The notes beneath the pieces were generated by a model. It ran no database searches. It saw nothing but the letters and a program-made list of their open reading frames with translations, and was not told where the DNA came from. Position numbers and translations under genes: made by a program. Below are positions 1 to 8,973 of a stretch of DNA of 64,000 nt, piece after piece. Source of the stretch: Citrobacter telavivensis (GTDB lineage: Bacteria > Pseudomonadota > Gammaproteobacteria > Enterobacterales > Enterobacteriaceae); assembly GCA_009363175.1 (NCBI GenBank), contig CP045205.1, positions 2,852,001 to 2,916,000 on the forward strand, read 5' to 3'. The stretch's first letter is position 1. Each line of letters starts with the position of its first letter.

Positions 1-901
1 CCGGGCGGTTTGGATTGCTTTTCGCCGTGGCAATATCTTCGACCCAGGATTCCGGTCGCGGCGTATCCCGCTCATCCCAGTAGCGGTTGAGAAGGGTGCC
101 ATCCTCCAGTTTCACCACCCGCTTGTTCTGTTGACCTGCCTGCAGCGTTTCGACGCCTTCCATCCAATAGGTGTACTCTTTTTGCATCTGCGGCAGGTAT
201 TTTTTCAGCGCATCGTCGCCGTCGTGCTGAGCCAGCAGTTCGACCATCAGTGAAAAGAAGGGCGGTTGGGAACGGCTTAGGTAGTAAGTGCGGTTGCCAT
301 TGGGAATATGACCGAAGGTATCAATCTCCCAGGCGAAGTTTGCCACCATATCGGCAATATTGTCCCAGCGACCGCTTTCGGCAAGTCCCAGCATGGTGAA
401 GTAACTGTCCCAATAATAGACTTCCCGGAAGCGCCCGCCGGGCACCACGTAAGGCTCAGGCAGCGGCAACAGGGAGTCCCATTTTTCCACGCTTTCGGTG
501 GAGCGGGTTAACACCGGCCACAGCCCGTCGATATGTTCACGCAGCGATTGCCCTTTCGGAGGAACATATTTCTCCCCTTCTTTCGGCAGCGTAAAGTTGA
601 CGCTCACGAAGTGGCGCAAATCGAAACTGGACTGATTCTTTTGCATCCGGTAATCCGCGAGGATCATCAGCGGGTCACCGTTAGGCACGGCGTCGGCAAA
701 GGTTTTCTGATCGGGAAACAGTCTGGCATTCTGCACATCGTTAAACAGAGGACCGAGCAGAATATCCGGCGGCTGCGGAGGGGAGAACGGCATCTCTTCG
801 GCGTTAACCGACAGGGAAGAGAAGGTAAGCAGCGTGCCGGAAACCGCTAATGTTATGACCAACGACAGTGAAGCAGGCGCGCGAAAAGCAGGGGTATGCA
901 T
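1..901 (-). CDS. treA: Periplasmic trehalase TreA (N-terminal ~300 residues; truncated by window edge)
   Basis: Hydrolyses trehalose to two glucose molecules in the periplasm (glycoside hydrolase family 37). Reading leftward from an ATG at 899-901 gives a hydrophobic signal peptide ending around NAEE, then the conserved stretches PPDILLGPLFNDVQ and the trehalase signature PGGRFREVYYWDSYF. The frame stays open to base 1, so the catalytic C-terminal half lies outside the window. It sits downstream of dhaM on the same strand, as in E. coli. The start is supported by a typical signal peptide directly after the Met; AGGAGA lies upstream at 909-914 on the coding strand. Confidence 0.95.
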   Translation of the reverse strand, partial: MHTPAFRAPASLSLVITLAVSGTLLTFSSLSVNAEEMPFSPPQPPDILLGPLFNDVQNARLFPDQKTFADAVPNGDPLMILADYRMQKNQSSFDLRHFVSVNFTLPKEGEKYVPPKGQSLREHIDGLWPVLTRSTESVEKWDSLLPLPEPYVVPGGRFREVYYWDSYFTMLGLAESGRWDNIADMVANFAWEIDTFGHIPNGNRTYYLSRSQPPFFSLMVELLAQHDGDDALKKYLPQMQKEYTYWMEGVETLQAGQQNKRVVKLEDGTLLNRYWDERDTPRPESWVEDIATAKSNPNRP

Positions 902-1003
902 TGATTAATCTCCTTAGTGCGTACCGAATAACGGTATCTACCATGAGAAAATCGTAGTCCAGGATCGCTCCCGGCGCGTGATTACCCCCCTTTTTTTGCG
1001 ACG

Positions 1004-2437
1004 TTACAGCGGTTTCCTTTCTCTGATGGCGCGATTTCGCGCCACATCAAGGGTGAGTCGCTCGCCCGTTTGCACATCGTTAAGCGCGTCGCCCTGCTGA
1101 CATACCCAGGCGATGCCCATCTCCCGGGCGATCAACGTGCCATGCGCGAGCGAACTGCCTTCCCGCAGGCAGATGCCTTTCACCACGTGCGGGTCGAGTT
1201 CCGGCACCGTTGACGGAAACAGGTTGTCGGCAACCAGTATGGCGGGCGCGCTAACGTCAGGCAGCACCAGCGGGCTTTGCAGCAAATGACGCAGCGTGCG
1301 GTGCAGGAGATCGTCGATATCGATGTAGCGCGCCTGCAGATAGGCGTCATCCAGTTGACGATACTGCGTACTGAGGCTGCTCAACACCTGCTGCCAGGCA
1401 TATTCCGCCGTACAGTGCTCGCTGCGCAGGAGCCCGCAGGCGGTATCAAACAGCTCCGGATCGTCCAGCAACATATGGTGACCAGAGAAAATGGCCGCCA
1501 GGTCACCCGGCCAGTTTTCTTCCGCGCGGGTAATCAGCGTCATCAGGTCGAGCAGCGTGAGATCCAGCGCGTTACGCAGTCGCGCCTGCTCTGCGCCAGG
1601 ACTGCGATCGGACGCTTGTCGAATCGGTGGCAGCGTTGGCGCGTAACAGAACGCGTTGCCCGTGATGTCCGCCGTCGACGATGTGACAACCGCCGCATCT
1701 TCCAGCGACTCGCCGAAATTCTCCGCCGCCAGACGACTAAACGCGGCCAGCGCATCATCCGCCTGTTCTCCACTTGCCAGCAGACGTACCGTGTCATGAC
1801 AGCGAACCTGCAACAGCGAAATCTGATTCAGGCTGTCCGGCGTAACGCACTTGCCGTTTTTCTCCAGCAGCAGATCGGCGTTAAAGGCCGACAGCGTTGC
1901 CACAAGCCGGGAGGCCGGGCGAATGTGCAGACCGTTGGGATTCTTGATCACCACGGACACTGATTTTGCTGCCGCATCCTGTGCGATAAAGGTCGGGGTA
2001 ATGCGGGTTTCAGAAGCAGAAGAGGGTAAACCCAGTTGCTCACGCTTGGCCTCGAGAGCGTTCGTTGCGTCGGCGATGACCTTGTCGATATCCGCGCCTG
2101 CAGCGGCGCTCACCGTTGCCGCCAGCGTCCCTTCCACCAGCGGCGCGGCGCACAGTCGTACTTTCGCTGCGATCGTCGGATCGAGGAGGTCCAGCGCCGT
2201 TTCTGCACTGAGCAGGGCGCTGCCAATGTCCATCATCACCAGCACGTGGTCGGTATCGGCAACAGACTCGATCGCCTCCATCACCTTAATGGGGTCGGTG
2301 CCGATGGGATTTTGCGGATCGTCGATACCGGCGGCAATGGCTATTTTACAGTTGCCGCCCATTAACATCTGTTGCGCCAGTTCGCCAACCCCTTCACCGA
2401 GGCGGGCGCTGTGAGAGACTATGACCAGGTTTACCAT
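1004..2437 (-). CDS. dhaM: DhaM, multiphosphoryl donor of the PTS-dependent dihydroxyacetone kinase
   Basis: Passes phosphate from PEP via the PTS to the ADP bound on DhaL. The 477-residue protein has the expected three parts: an EIIA-Man-like domain with the phospho-His in VIVSHSARLGEGV near the N-terminus, an HPr-like domain with NPNGLHIRPASRLV around residue 165-180, and a truncated Enzyme I N-domain with EGSSLAHGTLIAREMG near residue 430. Length is close to E. coli DhaM (about 470). It is the last gene of dhaKLM; the gap to dhaL is 10 nt, so it is co-transcribed. Confidence 0.97.
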   Translation of the reverse strand: MVNLVIVSHSARLGEGVGELAQQMLMGGNCKIAIAAGIDDPQNPIGTDPIKVMEAIESVADTDHVLVMMDIGSALLSAETALDLLDPTIAAKVRLCAAPLVEGTLAATVSAAAGADIDKVIADATNALEAKREQLGLPSSASETRITPTFIAQDAAAKSVSVVIKNPNGLHIRPASRLVATLSAFNADLLLEKNGKCVTPDSLNQISLLQVRCHDTVRLLASGEQADDALAAFSRLAAENFGESLEDAAVVTSSTADITGNAFCYAPTLPPIRQASDRSPGAEQARLRNALDLTLLDLMTLITRAEENWPGDLAAIFSGHHMLLDDPELFDTACGLLRSEHCTAEYAWQQVLSSLSTQYRQLDDAYLQARYIDIDDLLHRTLRHLLQSPLVLPDVSAPAILVADNLFPSTVPELDPHVVKGICLREGSSLAHGTLIAREMGIAWVCQQGDALNDVQTGERLTLDVARNRAIRERKPL

Positions 2438-2447
2438 CTTACTGTCC

Positions 2448-3080
2448 TTACTCTTTTGCCGCGGCTGCCAGCATCTGGATCATAAACATCACCGAGGTCG
2501 CACCCGGATCCTGATGCCCGATACTACGCTCGCCCAGGTAGCTGGCGCGACCTTTGCGGGCCTGCATCGTAATCGTGCTTTGTGCGGCGGCTTCAGCCTC
2601 AGAGGCGGCAGCGTCCAGCGCGGCGGTGACGGAGAGGTTCTGCTCACTGGACTGGCGTAATGACTCCGCCACCGGTACCCAGACATCGCACATCGTTTTA
2701 TCACCCGGCTCGGCTTTACCCCGGCTTATCACGCCATCAGCACCTTCACGCATCATCTGATAGAGCTCATTGAGCGACAAACTCTGGTGCGCCTGCGTGG
2801 CCTGCGCGGCACGGATGAAAAAGGTGCCGAACAGCGGGCCACTGGCCCCTCCAACGTTTGACAGCAGCGTCATCCCGGTGTTTTTCAAAATAAAACCGAT
2901 ATCTTTATCCGCAATGGCCGGTAATTTTTCGACCACTTTGCTAAAGCCGCGATGCATATTCAAACCGTGGTCAGCATCGCCAATCTCGCGATCCAGCCCG
3001 GTGAGATAATCACTCTCTTTACTGAAAATGTCCCCGCAGCGATAAAGCCAGCTCACAATCTGCGCTCTGGTAAGTGACAT
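2448..3080 (-). CDS. dhaL: DhaL, ADP-binding subunit of dihydroxyacetone kinase
   Basis: Carries tightly bound ADP/ATP that phosphorylates dihydroxyacetone held on DhaK. The 210-residue protein has the metal/nucleotide-binding Asp motif REIGDADHGLNMHRGF near residue 26-41 and the Gly-rich NVGGASGPLFGTFF around residue 75. Full family length. In E. coli DhaL also acts as co-activator of DhaR, and dhaR lies divergently two genes away. Gap to dhaK is 10 nt. Confidence 0.97.
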   Translation of the reverse strand: MSLTRAQIVSWLYRCGDIFSKESDYLTGLDREIGDADHGLNMHRGFSKVVEKLPAIADKDIGFILKNTGMTLLSNVGGASGPLFGTFFIRAAQATQAHQSLSLNELYQMMREGADGVISRGKAEPGDKTMCDVWVPVAESLRQSSEQNLSVTAALDAAASEAEAAAQSTITMQARKGRASYLGERSIGHQDPGATSVMFMIQMLAAAAKE

Positions 3081-3090
3081 GACTCTCTCC

Positions 3091-4161
3091 TTAGTTGCCC
3101 CAGTTCAGGCCTGGGGTGTGAACCGGTGCGTCCCAGAGTGCCAGCGTCTCGTCATCCACTTTAAGAAGCGTGATGGAAAAGCCGGTCATATCCAGTGACG
3201 TACAATATGAACCAATCAGATTGCGTTCGATGACGATACCCGCCTGCTGGCAGCGTGCGTCGAGACGGTTATAGACGCCGTACAGTTCAGAAAGCGGCGT
3301 GGCGCCGAGGTTATTGACCAGCGCGATGACGCGATCGCCACGTTGCAACGGTTGTTTGCCTTGCTTATCTTCCAGCCAGACGCCCTGGGTGGGATCCCAG
3401 TGGCGCAGCGTGCGGCTATAGGTTCCGTTTTCCAGCAGGGTATCGAACATTTCGTCAACGGTTCTGTCGAGTGAGACGAAGGCGCGACGGTCAATGCCTG
3501 GCTCGCCGTGGATCCCCACACCGAACTCCATTTCATTGTCGGCGAGGGTGAAAGAGGGCTGCCCGGCTGCCGGAACCGTACACGCTGCGAGGGCGATACC
3601 GATCGAATGGCCATGATTGTTGAGTTTGCGTCCGAGTTCGGCGCAGGCTTCCAGGGAATCGCCGCGTTCTGCCGCCGCCCCGACCAGTTTTTCAATCAGC
3701 ACGGTATTAGCAACACCACGTCGTCCGGCGGTATAGAGGCTGTCTTTGACCGCCACGTCGTCATCCACGACCACGGTGGTGACCTTCACGCCGCTTTCGT
3801 GCAGCAGTTCGGTCGCGGTTTCGAAGTTGAGAATATCGCCAGTATAGTTTTTCACGATCAGCAGCACGCCTTCGCCGCCGTCAATCTGCATGGCGCATTC
3901 GAACATTTTATCAGGGGTTGGGGAGGTGAAAATTTCTCCAGGACAGGCACCGGACAGCATGCCCTGGCCGATGTAGCCGCAGTGCATCGGTTCATGACCG
4001 CTGCCGCCGCCGGAAAGCAGCGCGACTTTGCCCTGTACAGGGGCATCTGAACGGGTCACATACACCGGATCCTGATGCAGGGTCAGTGACGGATGCGCTT
4101 TTGCGAGGCCAGCCAGTTGTTCACTCAGTACGTCTTCCACACGGTTAATCAGCTTTTTCAT
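3091..4161 (-). CDS. dhaK: DhaK, dihydroxyacetone-binding subunit of PTS-dependent kinase
   Basis: Binds dihydroxyacetone covalently through a His hemiaminal and presents it for phosphorylation to DHAP. Motifs seen: GGGSGHEPMHCGYIG near residue 50-60 (substrate pocket), and NNHGHSIGIAL near residue 215 carrying the covalent His. I chose ATG 4161 (protein starts MKKLINRVEDVL, 356 aa) because this matches the family length; the frame runs open 42 codons further upstream, but that extension has no family counterpart. First gene of dhaKLM, divergent from dhaR across a 228-bp control region. Confidence 0.96.
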   Translation of the reverse strand: MKKLINRVEDVLSEQLAGLAKAHPSLTLHQDPVYVTRSDAPVQGKVALLSGGGSGHEPMHCGYIGQGMLSGACPGEIFTSPTPDKMFECAMQIDGGEGVLLIVKNYTGDILNFETATELLHESGVKVTTVVVDDDVAVKDSLYTAGRRGVANTVLIEKLVGAAAERGDSLEACAELGRKLNNHGHSIGIALAACTVPAAGQPSFTLADNEMEFGVGIHGEPGIDRRAFVSLDRTVDEMFDTLLENGTYSRTLRHWDPTQGVWLEDKQGKQPLQRGDRVIALVNNLGATPLSELYGVYNRLDARCQQAGIVIERNLIGSYCTSLDMTGFSITLLKVDDETLALWDAPVHTPGLNWGN

Positions 4162-4280
4162 TCTTTTGCTCCGGGTCTTAGGCTCCAGGGGATCGGTTGT
4201 GTTCAACGCCACGGCGACCGCTCGCTGCCGATAACGTAATTGTGCCCCAGCGCGCGAAAAAGAAAATTCATCAATGTTAT

Positions 4281-4326
4281 GTTTCATAAAGGAACACTAA
4301 TCTTAATAAATGTTCCATAACGGAAC
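4281..4326. promoter_or_regulatory. Two phased inverted repeats in the dhaK-dhaR intergenic region (putative DhaR operators)
   Basis: GTTTCATAAAGGAAC at 4281-4295 and GTTCCATAACGGAAC at 4312-4326 are near-identical copies of GTTYC-N5-GGAAC. Their centres are 31 bp apart, about three helical turns, so both lie on the same DNA face. They lie between dhaK (start 4161) and dhaR (start 4390). Assignment to DhaR is inference from position; the repeat itself is directly visible. Confidence 0.55.
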
Positions 4327-4389
4327 GCTAAAACGCGAAATACGGCAAAATTGCGAGCAACCGCACCCGGAATCGCGGAGAAACCGACA

Positions 4390-6306
4390 GTGAAGAGCAG
4401 CGAGATAGCAACCACAGCAGCGGACGTCCCGGAATATATTCGCGCCTCATGGCTGCGCTGCGGCAAAATTATGCAGCGCGAGTTCTGGGCCCTGCCGCAC
4501 CGGGCACAGGGGCTGACGTTTGACTCTATTTGTCGGCGCAAAACGGCGATGCTCACGCTCGGGCAGGCGGCGCTGGAGGATGCGTGGGAATACATGTCGC
4601 CACGAAAGTGTGCGCTGTTAATTCTTGATGAAAGCGCTTGCGTGCTCAGCCGCTGTGGCGATCCGGATACGCTCCAGCGCCTGGAGGCTCTCGGCTTTAC
4701 CGACGGCACCTATTGCGCGGAAAGCATCATTGGCAGCTGTGCGCTGTCGTTGGCCGCTATGCTGGGGCAGCCGGTAAAAACGTTACCCGATCACCATTTT
4801 AAGCAGGCGCTCGGTGCGTGGAGTTTTTGCTCGACACCCATTTTCGACAACCACGGACGCCTCTCTGGATCTATCGCGCTGGGCTGTCCGGCAGACGACG
4901 CCTCACCTGCCGATCTGTCATTAACGCTGGCGATCGCGCGCGAGGTGGGGAACTCGTTGCTTACCGATAGCCTGCTTGCCGAATCGAACCGCCACCTCAA
5001 TCAGCTGTATGGTTTGCTGGAGAGCATGGATGACGGCGTGATGACCTGGAATGCGCAGGGAAGTCTGCAATTTATCAACGCTCAGGCGGCACGGCTGCTG
5101 CATCTTGACGTGACGGCTGCCCACGGCAAAAACCTCAGTGAACTCCTGACGCTGCCCAGCGTTCTGCTGCGTGCTATCCGCCATCAGCGTCCGCTCCATC
5201 ATGTTGAGACGACGTTTGAAAGCCAGCACCAGTTTGTCGATACGGTGATAACCCTCAAGCCGATTGTCGAAACGCAGGGCACCAGTTTTATTTTGCTGCT
5301 GCATCCGGTGGAAAAGATGCGCCAGTTGATGACCAGCCAGTTGGGTAAAGTGAGCCATACCTTTGCGCAGATGGCGCAGGACGATCCGCAAACCCAGCGT
5401 ATCGTCCATTTTGGTCGTCAGGCGGCGCGGGGCAGCTTCCCGGTGTTGCTATGTGGTGAAGAGGGGGTCGGCAAGGAGTTACTCAGCCAGGCGATTCATA
5501 ATGCCAGCGAGCGGGCGGAAGGCCCGTATATTGCGGTGAACTGCCAACTGTATGCCGATCAGGTTCGGGATTTTATCGCCAGTACGGCGGACGACGACAG
5601 AGAAGGGCGGTTAAGCCGCCTGGAACTGGCGCACGGCGGCACGCTGTATCTGGAGAAAATTGAGTATCTGGCACCTGAACTGCAGTCGGCGTTATTACAG
5701 GTGATCAAACAGGGCGTCATCACCCGTCTTGACGCGCGCCGCGTGGTGCCAGTCGACGTGAAGGTGATTGCCGCCACGACGGTGGATTTGGCGCGGCTGG
5801 TGGAACAAAACCGCTTTAGCCGTCAGCTTTATTACGCGTTGCACGCTTTTGAAATTATGATTCCACCGCTGCGACAGCGACGTAACAGCATCCCTTCGCT
5901 GGTGAATCACCGCTTGCGTCGCCTGGAAAAACGGTTTTCGACTCGCCTGTCTATGGATGACGATGTACTGACCCCGCTGATTGCCTGCGACTGGCCCGGC
6001 AATGATTTCGAACTCAACAGTGTTATTGAAAATACGGCGCTGAGAAGTGAAAACGGGCGTATTCACCTGAACCATCTGCCGGAGTATCTCTTTAACGAGC
6101 ACCGGACCTCAGAATCCACGACCGGTAGCTTCTCTGCCAGCGTCTCATTTAGCGACATCGAGAAGGATGCCATTATTCACGCGGCAAGGGTGACAGGAGG
6201 GCGTATTCAGGAGATGGCCAGCCTGCTGAAAATTGGCCGTACCACGCTATGGCGAAAAATGAGGCAATACAATATTAACGCGGCGCATTTTAAGTTGAGC
6301 TCCTGA
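4390..6306 (+). CDS. dhaR: DhaR, activator of the dhaKLM operon
   Basis: Enhancer-binding-protein-like activator controlled by antagonistic binding of DhaK and DhaL. About 638 aa: GAF-like N-terminal domain, PAS region (LLESMDDGVMTWNAQGSLQF), degenerate AAA+ domain (Walker A-like GEEGVGKE lacking the usual S/T; Walker B replaced by GGTLYLEKIEYL), and a Fis-type helix-turn-helix at the C-terminus (GRIQEMASLLKIGRTTLWRK). The sigma54-contact motif GAFTGA is absent, so it should work with sigma70 like E. coli DhaR. I chose GTG 4390 (GGAG at 4377-4380; matches the 639-aa E. coli protein) over a TTG at 4351. Confidence 0.93.
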   Translation: MKSSEIATTAADVPEYIRASWLRCGKIMQREFWALPHRAQGLTFDSICRRKTAMLTLGQAALEDAWEYMSPRKCALLILDESACVLSRCGDPDTLQRLEALGFTDGTYCAESIIGSCALSLAAMLGQPVKTLPDHHFKQALGAWSFCSTPIFDNHGRLSGSIALGCPADDASPADLSLTLAIAREVGNSLLTDSLLAESNRHLNQLYGLLESMDDGVMTWNAQGSLQFINAQAARLLHLDVTAAHGKNLSELLTLPSVLLRAIRHQRPLHHVETTFESQHQFVDTVITLKPIVETQGTSFILLLHPVEKMRQLMTSQLGKVSHTFAQMAQDDPQTQRIVHFGRQAARGSFPVLLCGEEGVGKELLSQAIHNASERAEGPYIAVNCQLYADQVRDFIASTADDDREGRLSRLELAHGGTLYLEKIEYLAPELQSALLQVIKQGVITRLDARRVVPVDVKVIAATTVDLARLVEQNRFSRQLYYALHAFEIMIPPLRQRRNSIPSLVNHRLRRLEKRFSTRLSMDDDVLTPLIACDWPGNDFELNSVIENTALRSENGRIHLNHLPEYLFNEHRTSESTTGSFSASVSFSDIEKDAIIHAARVTGGRIQEMASLLKIGRTTLWRKMRQYNINAAHFKLSS

Positions 6307-6671
6307 AAAACGGGCGTTTTTGCATCCTATTTTAAAGCGATTTCTGTCCGTTATGGATTAAAACCAGACGATGACAACGCTGCCATTTTCCCGGCGTCGA
6401 ACCTTGCCAGAAGATCCCGGAAGGCAATGCGCGCATTTTTTTATTATCTTCCCGTATTTTTTTCATTCGATCCTTACCCTGTTCGCGCTGCCTGAAACCG
6501 CAAGACATCATGCAATAACGCAACCACAAAGCATGCTGCGAGACAAATGGCGCGGATGACCGCACCGCAGCAGGTGCGGGCCCGGCAGCATCGCAGGTAA
6601 CGACGGCACGCGGCAGAAATTAAAAATCCACGCCAGGCGTGGATTTTAGAGGGCGGGTGAGAGCGGCGAGG
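6307..6671. other. Intergenic stretch between dhaR and gap, no gene seen
   Basis: No open frame here resembles a protein. It contains a short dhaR-end hairpin (AAAAACG/CGTTTTT, 6306-6321), a GC-rich hairpin with 7-bp arms CCGCACC/GGTGCGG at 6560-6579, and the stronger terminator at 6623-6648. It marks the point where the E. coli-like gene order stops and accessory block 1 begins. Confidence 0.6.
6623..6648. terminator. Bidirectional hairpin terminator downstream of gap
   Basis: AAAATCCACGC, a 3-4 nt loop, then GCGTGGATTTTA. The 11-bp stem ends in A/T runs on both sides. It lies 24 bp after the gap stop codon on the minus strand. Near-identical hairpins occur at 21497-21524 and 25639-25666. 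Confidence 0.75.
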
Positions 6672-7682
6672 TTAGCGTTCACGCCTTGCCATCAACAGCG
6701 CGAGGTCGACGAGGCGATTGGAGAATCCCCATTCATTGTCGTACCACGCCAGAATTTTGACCATATTGCCGCCAATCACCAGCGTTGAGAGACCGTCGAT
6801 AATGGAAGAACGCGGGTCACCCTGGTAGTCGCTTGAGACGAGCGGTTCATCGCTATAGCCGAGGATCCCTTTCAGTGGCCCGCTGGCGGCGGCTTCACGA
6901 AATGCATTGTTGACCTCTTCAGTCGTCACATCCCGCTCAAGCGTTACGGTCAGGTCGACAATGGACACCACCGGAACCGGTACGCGCAGCGAGTAACCGG
7001 TTAAGCGACCGTCCAGTTCAGGAATGACTTTGCCAAGCGCCTTCGCGGCACCGCTGGAGTAAGGCACAATCGACAGTGCGGCGGCGCGGGCACCACGAAG
7101 ATCTTTTTCCGGCTGGTCATGCAGCGCCTGGCTGTTGGTATAGGCGTGGGTGGTGTTCATCAGACCATGCTTAATACCAAAATGCTGGTGCAAAACCTGC
7201 GCGGCAGGTGCCAGACCGTTGGTGGTGCAGCTACCGTTGCTGACCACGAAGTGTTTATCCGGGGAGTAAAGGCTATCGTTAACGCCCATCACGATGGTTA
7301 AATCATCGTTTTTACCGGGGGCGGAGATAATCACTCGCTTTGCGCCACCGCTGTGGATGTGCACCGCTGCTTTATCTCGATCAGTGAAAAAGCCGGTTGC
7401 TTCAATGACGATATCAACTTCACTCTGACGCCAGGGGATATTGGCGGGGTCGCGTTCACTGAACACGGTAATGGGTTTACCGTCAACCACAAGCTGCCCC
7501 TCACCGGCGGTGACATCGGCGTCGAGTTTACCGAGCAGCGAGTCGTATTTCAGCAAATGCGCCAGCGTTTTACTGTCTGTCAGATCGTTGATTGCCACAA
7601 TCTGAATATCCGGGTTGCCCAGTGCAGCACGCAGTACGTTGCGTCCGATACGGCCAAAACCGTTAATACCGACCTTTACCAT
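6672..7682 (-). CDS. Glyceraldehyde-3-phosphate dehydrogenase paralogue with an altered active-site motif
   Basis: Type I phosphorylating GAPDH family, 336 aa, normally NAD-dependent oxidation of glyceraldehyde-3-phosphate. N-terminal Rossmann motif VGINGFGRIGRNVLR; Asp in AINDL suggests NAD preference. The catalytic Cys is present in SNGSCTTNGLAP and the catalytic His in NTTHAYTNSQ, but the second Cys of the usual SCTTNCLAP is Gly, and the usual PSSTGAAKA is PYSSGAAKA. ATG 7682 is preceded by AAGGAG; the frame is open 22 codons further upstream without family support. This is not the housekeeping gapA in its normal context. Its substrate could differ from GAP. Confidence 0.85.
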   Translation of the reverse strand: MVKVGINGFGRIGRNVLRAALGNPDIQIVAINDLTDSKTLAHLLKYDSLLGKLDADVTAGEGQLVVDGKPITVFSERDPANIPWRQSEVDIVIEATGFFTDRDKAAVHIHSGGAKRVIISAPGKNDDLTIVMGVNDSLYSPDKHFVVSNGSCTTNGLAPAAQVLHQHFGIKHGLMNTTHAYTNSQALHDQPEKDLRGARAAALSIVPYSSGAAKALGKVIPELDGRLTGYSLRVPVPVVSIVDLTVTLERDVTTEEVNNAFREAAASGPLKGILGYSDEPLVSSDYQGDPRSSIIDGLSTLVIGGNMVKILAWYDNEWGFSNRLVDLALLMARRER

Positions 7683-7760
7683 GATCAACTCCTTATCTGT
7701 TGTCTCTGAAGGTAATGTAGGTCGGTGGCCCGTTGGCGTAAATGACAAAAAAGGATCACT

Positions 7761-8742
7761 TTACGCCATTTTACGACAGTGAAAGCGCTGGCGATATTCA
7801 CCAGGCGTAAGTTGAAGCTGTTTTTCAAACAGCCGCCGCAGGTTAATGCTGCTGCCAAATCCCGTTTGTTCGGCGATACGATCCAGCGTCTCGTTGGTCT
7901 GCTCCAGACGCTGTCGGGCAGCGGCCAGACGGGCTTCGGCGACATAGCGCGCCGGTGAAGCGCCGGTTTCCCGGGTAAACACGCGGGTGAAATTACGCGG
8001 ACTCATGGCGACTTTTTCCGCCAGCTTATCCACACTGAGGTCGGCGGTGAGGTTCTCGAGCAACCATGCCTGCAGATCGTTAATGGGGCCCAGGGCGCTG
8101 GTCTGCTGAAGGTTATAGCGGCTAAACTGCAACTGGCCTCCGGGGCGGCGCAGGTACATGACGAAGTCCTGGGCGATGTCGCGCGCCAGGCTGAATCCGT
8201 AGTCTTCTTCAACCAGCGCAAGCGTCAGATCAAAGCCGGAACTGACTCCGCCTGATGTCCAGATGTGTTCGTCCTGAATATAGAGTGGACCGCCCTCGAC
8301 GCGCACCCGAGGAAATTCGGCCTGCATGGTTTCCAGTAGCTTCCAGTGGGTGGTGGCGCGTCTGCCATCCAGCAGTCCGCTTTGTGCCAACAGCATCGCA
8401 CCGCCGCAAATGGATGCAATACGGCGGGCATGAGGAGCGGCCAGGCGCAGCCAGTCAACTACCGCAATCCCTTCCTGCGGATTTTGACCTTTGCCAGTGA
8501 TAATGATGGTATCAAGAGGCTCACGAGGGTCAATTTCATGCAGGCGATGATCTGCCAGTAAATTTAAACCGGACTGACCATGGATCACCTGATGCGGCTG
8601 GGTTGTTGCTAGCTGAACCTGGTAACAGACGTCCGTAGCGCCTTCTGGATGCAGGCGGTTGGCCTGCATCCAGAAGGTCGGCAATACCAGCGGATTCAAA
8701 CAGCATACCGCCATCGGGGACAATGATTAGTATCTTCTTCAT
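7761..8742 (-). pseudogene. GlxA/FtrA-family AraC regulator (DJ-1/PfpI + HTH), disrupted by a +1 frameshift
   Basis: The start ATG 8742 gives MKKILIIVPDGGMLFESAGIADLL, the typical first strand and helix of a DJ-1/PfpI-like domain. The frame then shifts at about 8670, and the rest (ANRLHPEGATDVCYQV... to an AraC HTH with FTRETGASPARYVAEARL and GFGSSINLRRLFEKQ) continues in another frame to the stop at 7761. Removing one base of the CC at 8670-8671 restores a single ~326-aa reading frame. The nucleophile-elbow region reads ASICGGAMLLAQSGLLDGRRATTHW, as in GlxA proteins. A truncated product from an internal start is possible. A sequencing error cannot be excluded from one read. Confidence 0.8.
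8641..8677. repeat. Perfect 16-bp inverted repeat spanning the GlxA-like frameshift
   Basis: Arms 8641-8656 (CCTTCTGGATGCAGGC) and 8662-8677 are perfect reverse complements around a 5-nt loop (GGTTG). The base whose removal restores the reading frame lies inside the right arm (8670-8671). Without it the arms would be 15/16 with one bulge. Confidence 0.9.
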
Positions 8743-8902
8743 GTCCTGAAAAGTAATCTTTTTACAGAATAAGTCAACAACACAGACGCAAACGGGAAAA
8801 GCCTTATTCCTGCCGTAGTGACAGTCCCAACGCTAACCGCCAGCAAACGGACCGTGAATTGTGACGATAAGTGGCGAGTGGGAGCGTATTTTTTTCTTGA
8901 TG

Positions 8903-8920
8903 TAAATCATTCTCATTTTC
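8903..8920 (+). promoter_or_regulatory. Fur-box-like sequence upstream of the methyltransferase gene
   Basis: TAAATC-ATTCTC-ATTTTC reads as three adjoining hexamers matching the ATTATC repeat of Fur sites at 3, 5 and 5 of 6 positions (13/18). It lies just before a TATCAT -10-like hexamer at 8925-8930, so a bound repressor would cover the promoter. This is a consensus match by eye only. Confidence 0.5.
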
Positions 8921-8973
8921 ACGCTATCATGTTAACTTGCTTTTAATATGCAACTTATAGTGAGGGCATCGTC

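Noticed and set aside
3508..4050. Plus-strand open frame of 180 codons
   Set aside because: Antisense to dhaK, no recognisable domain.
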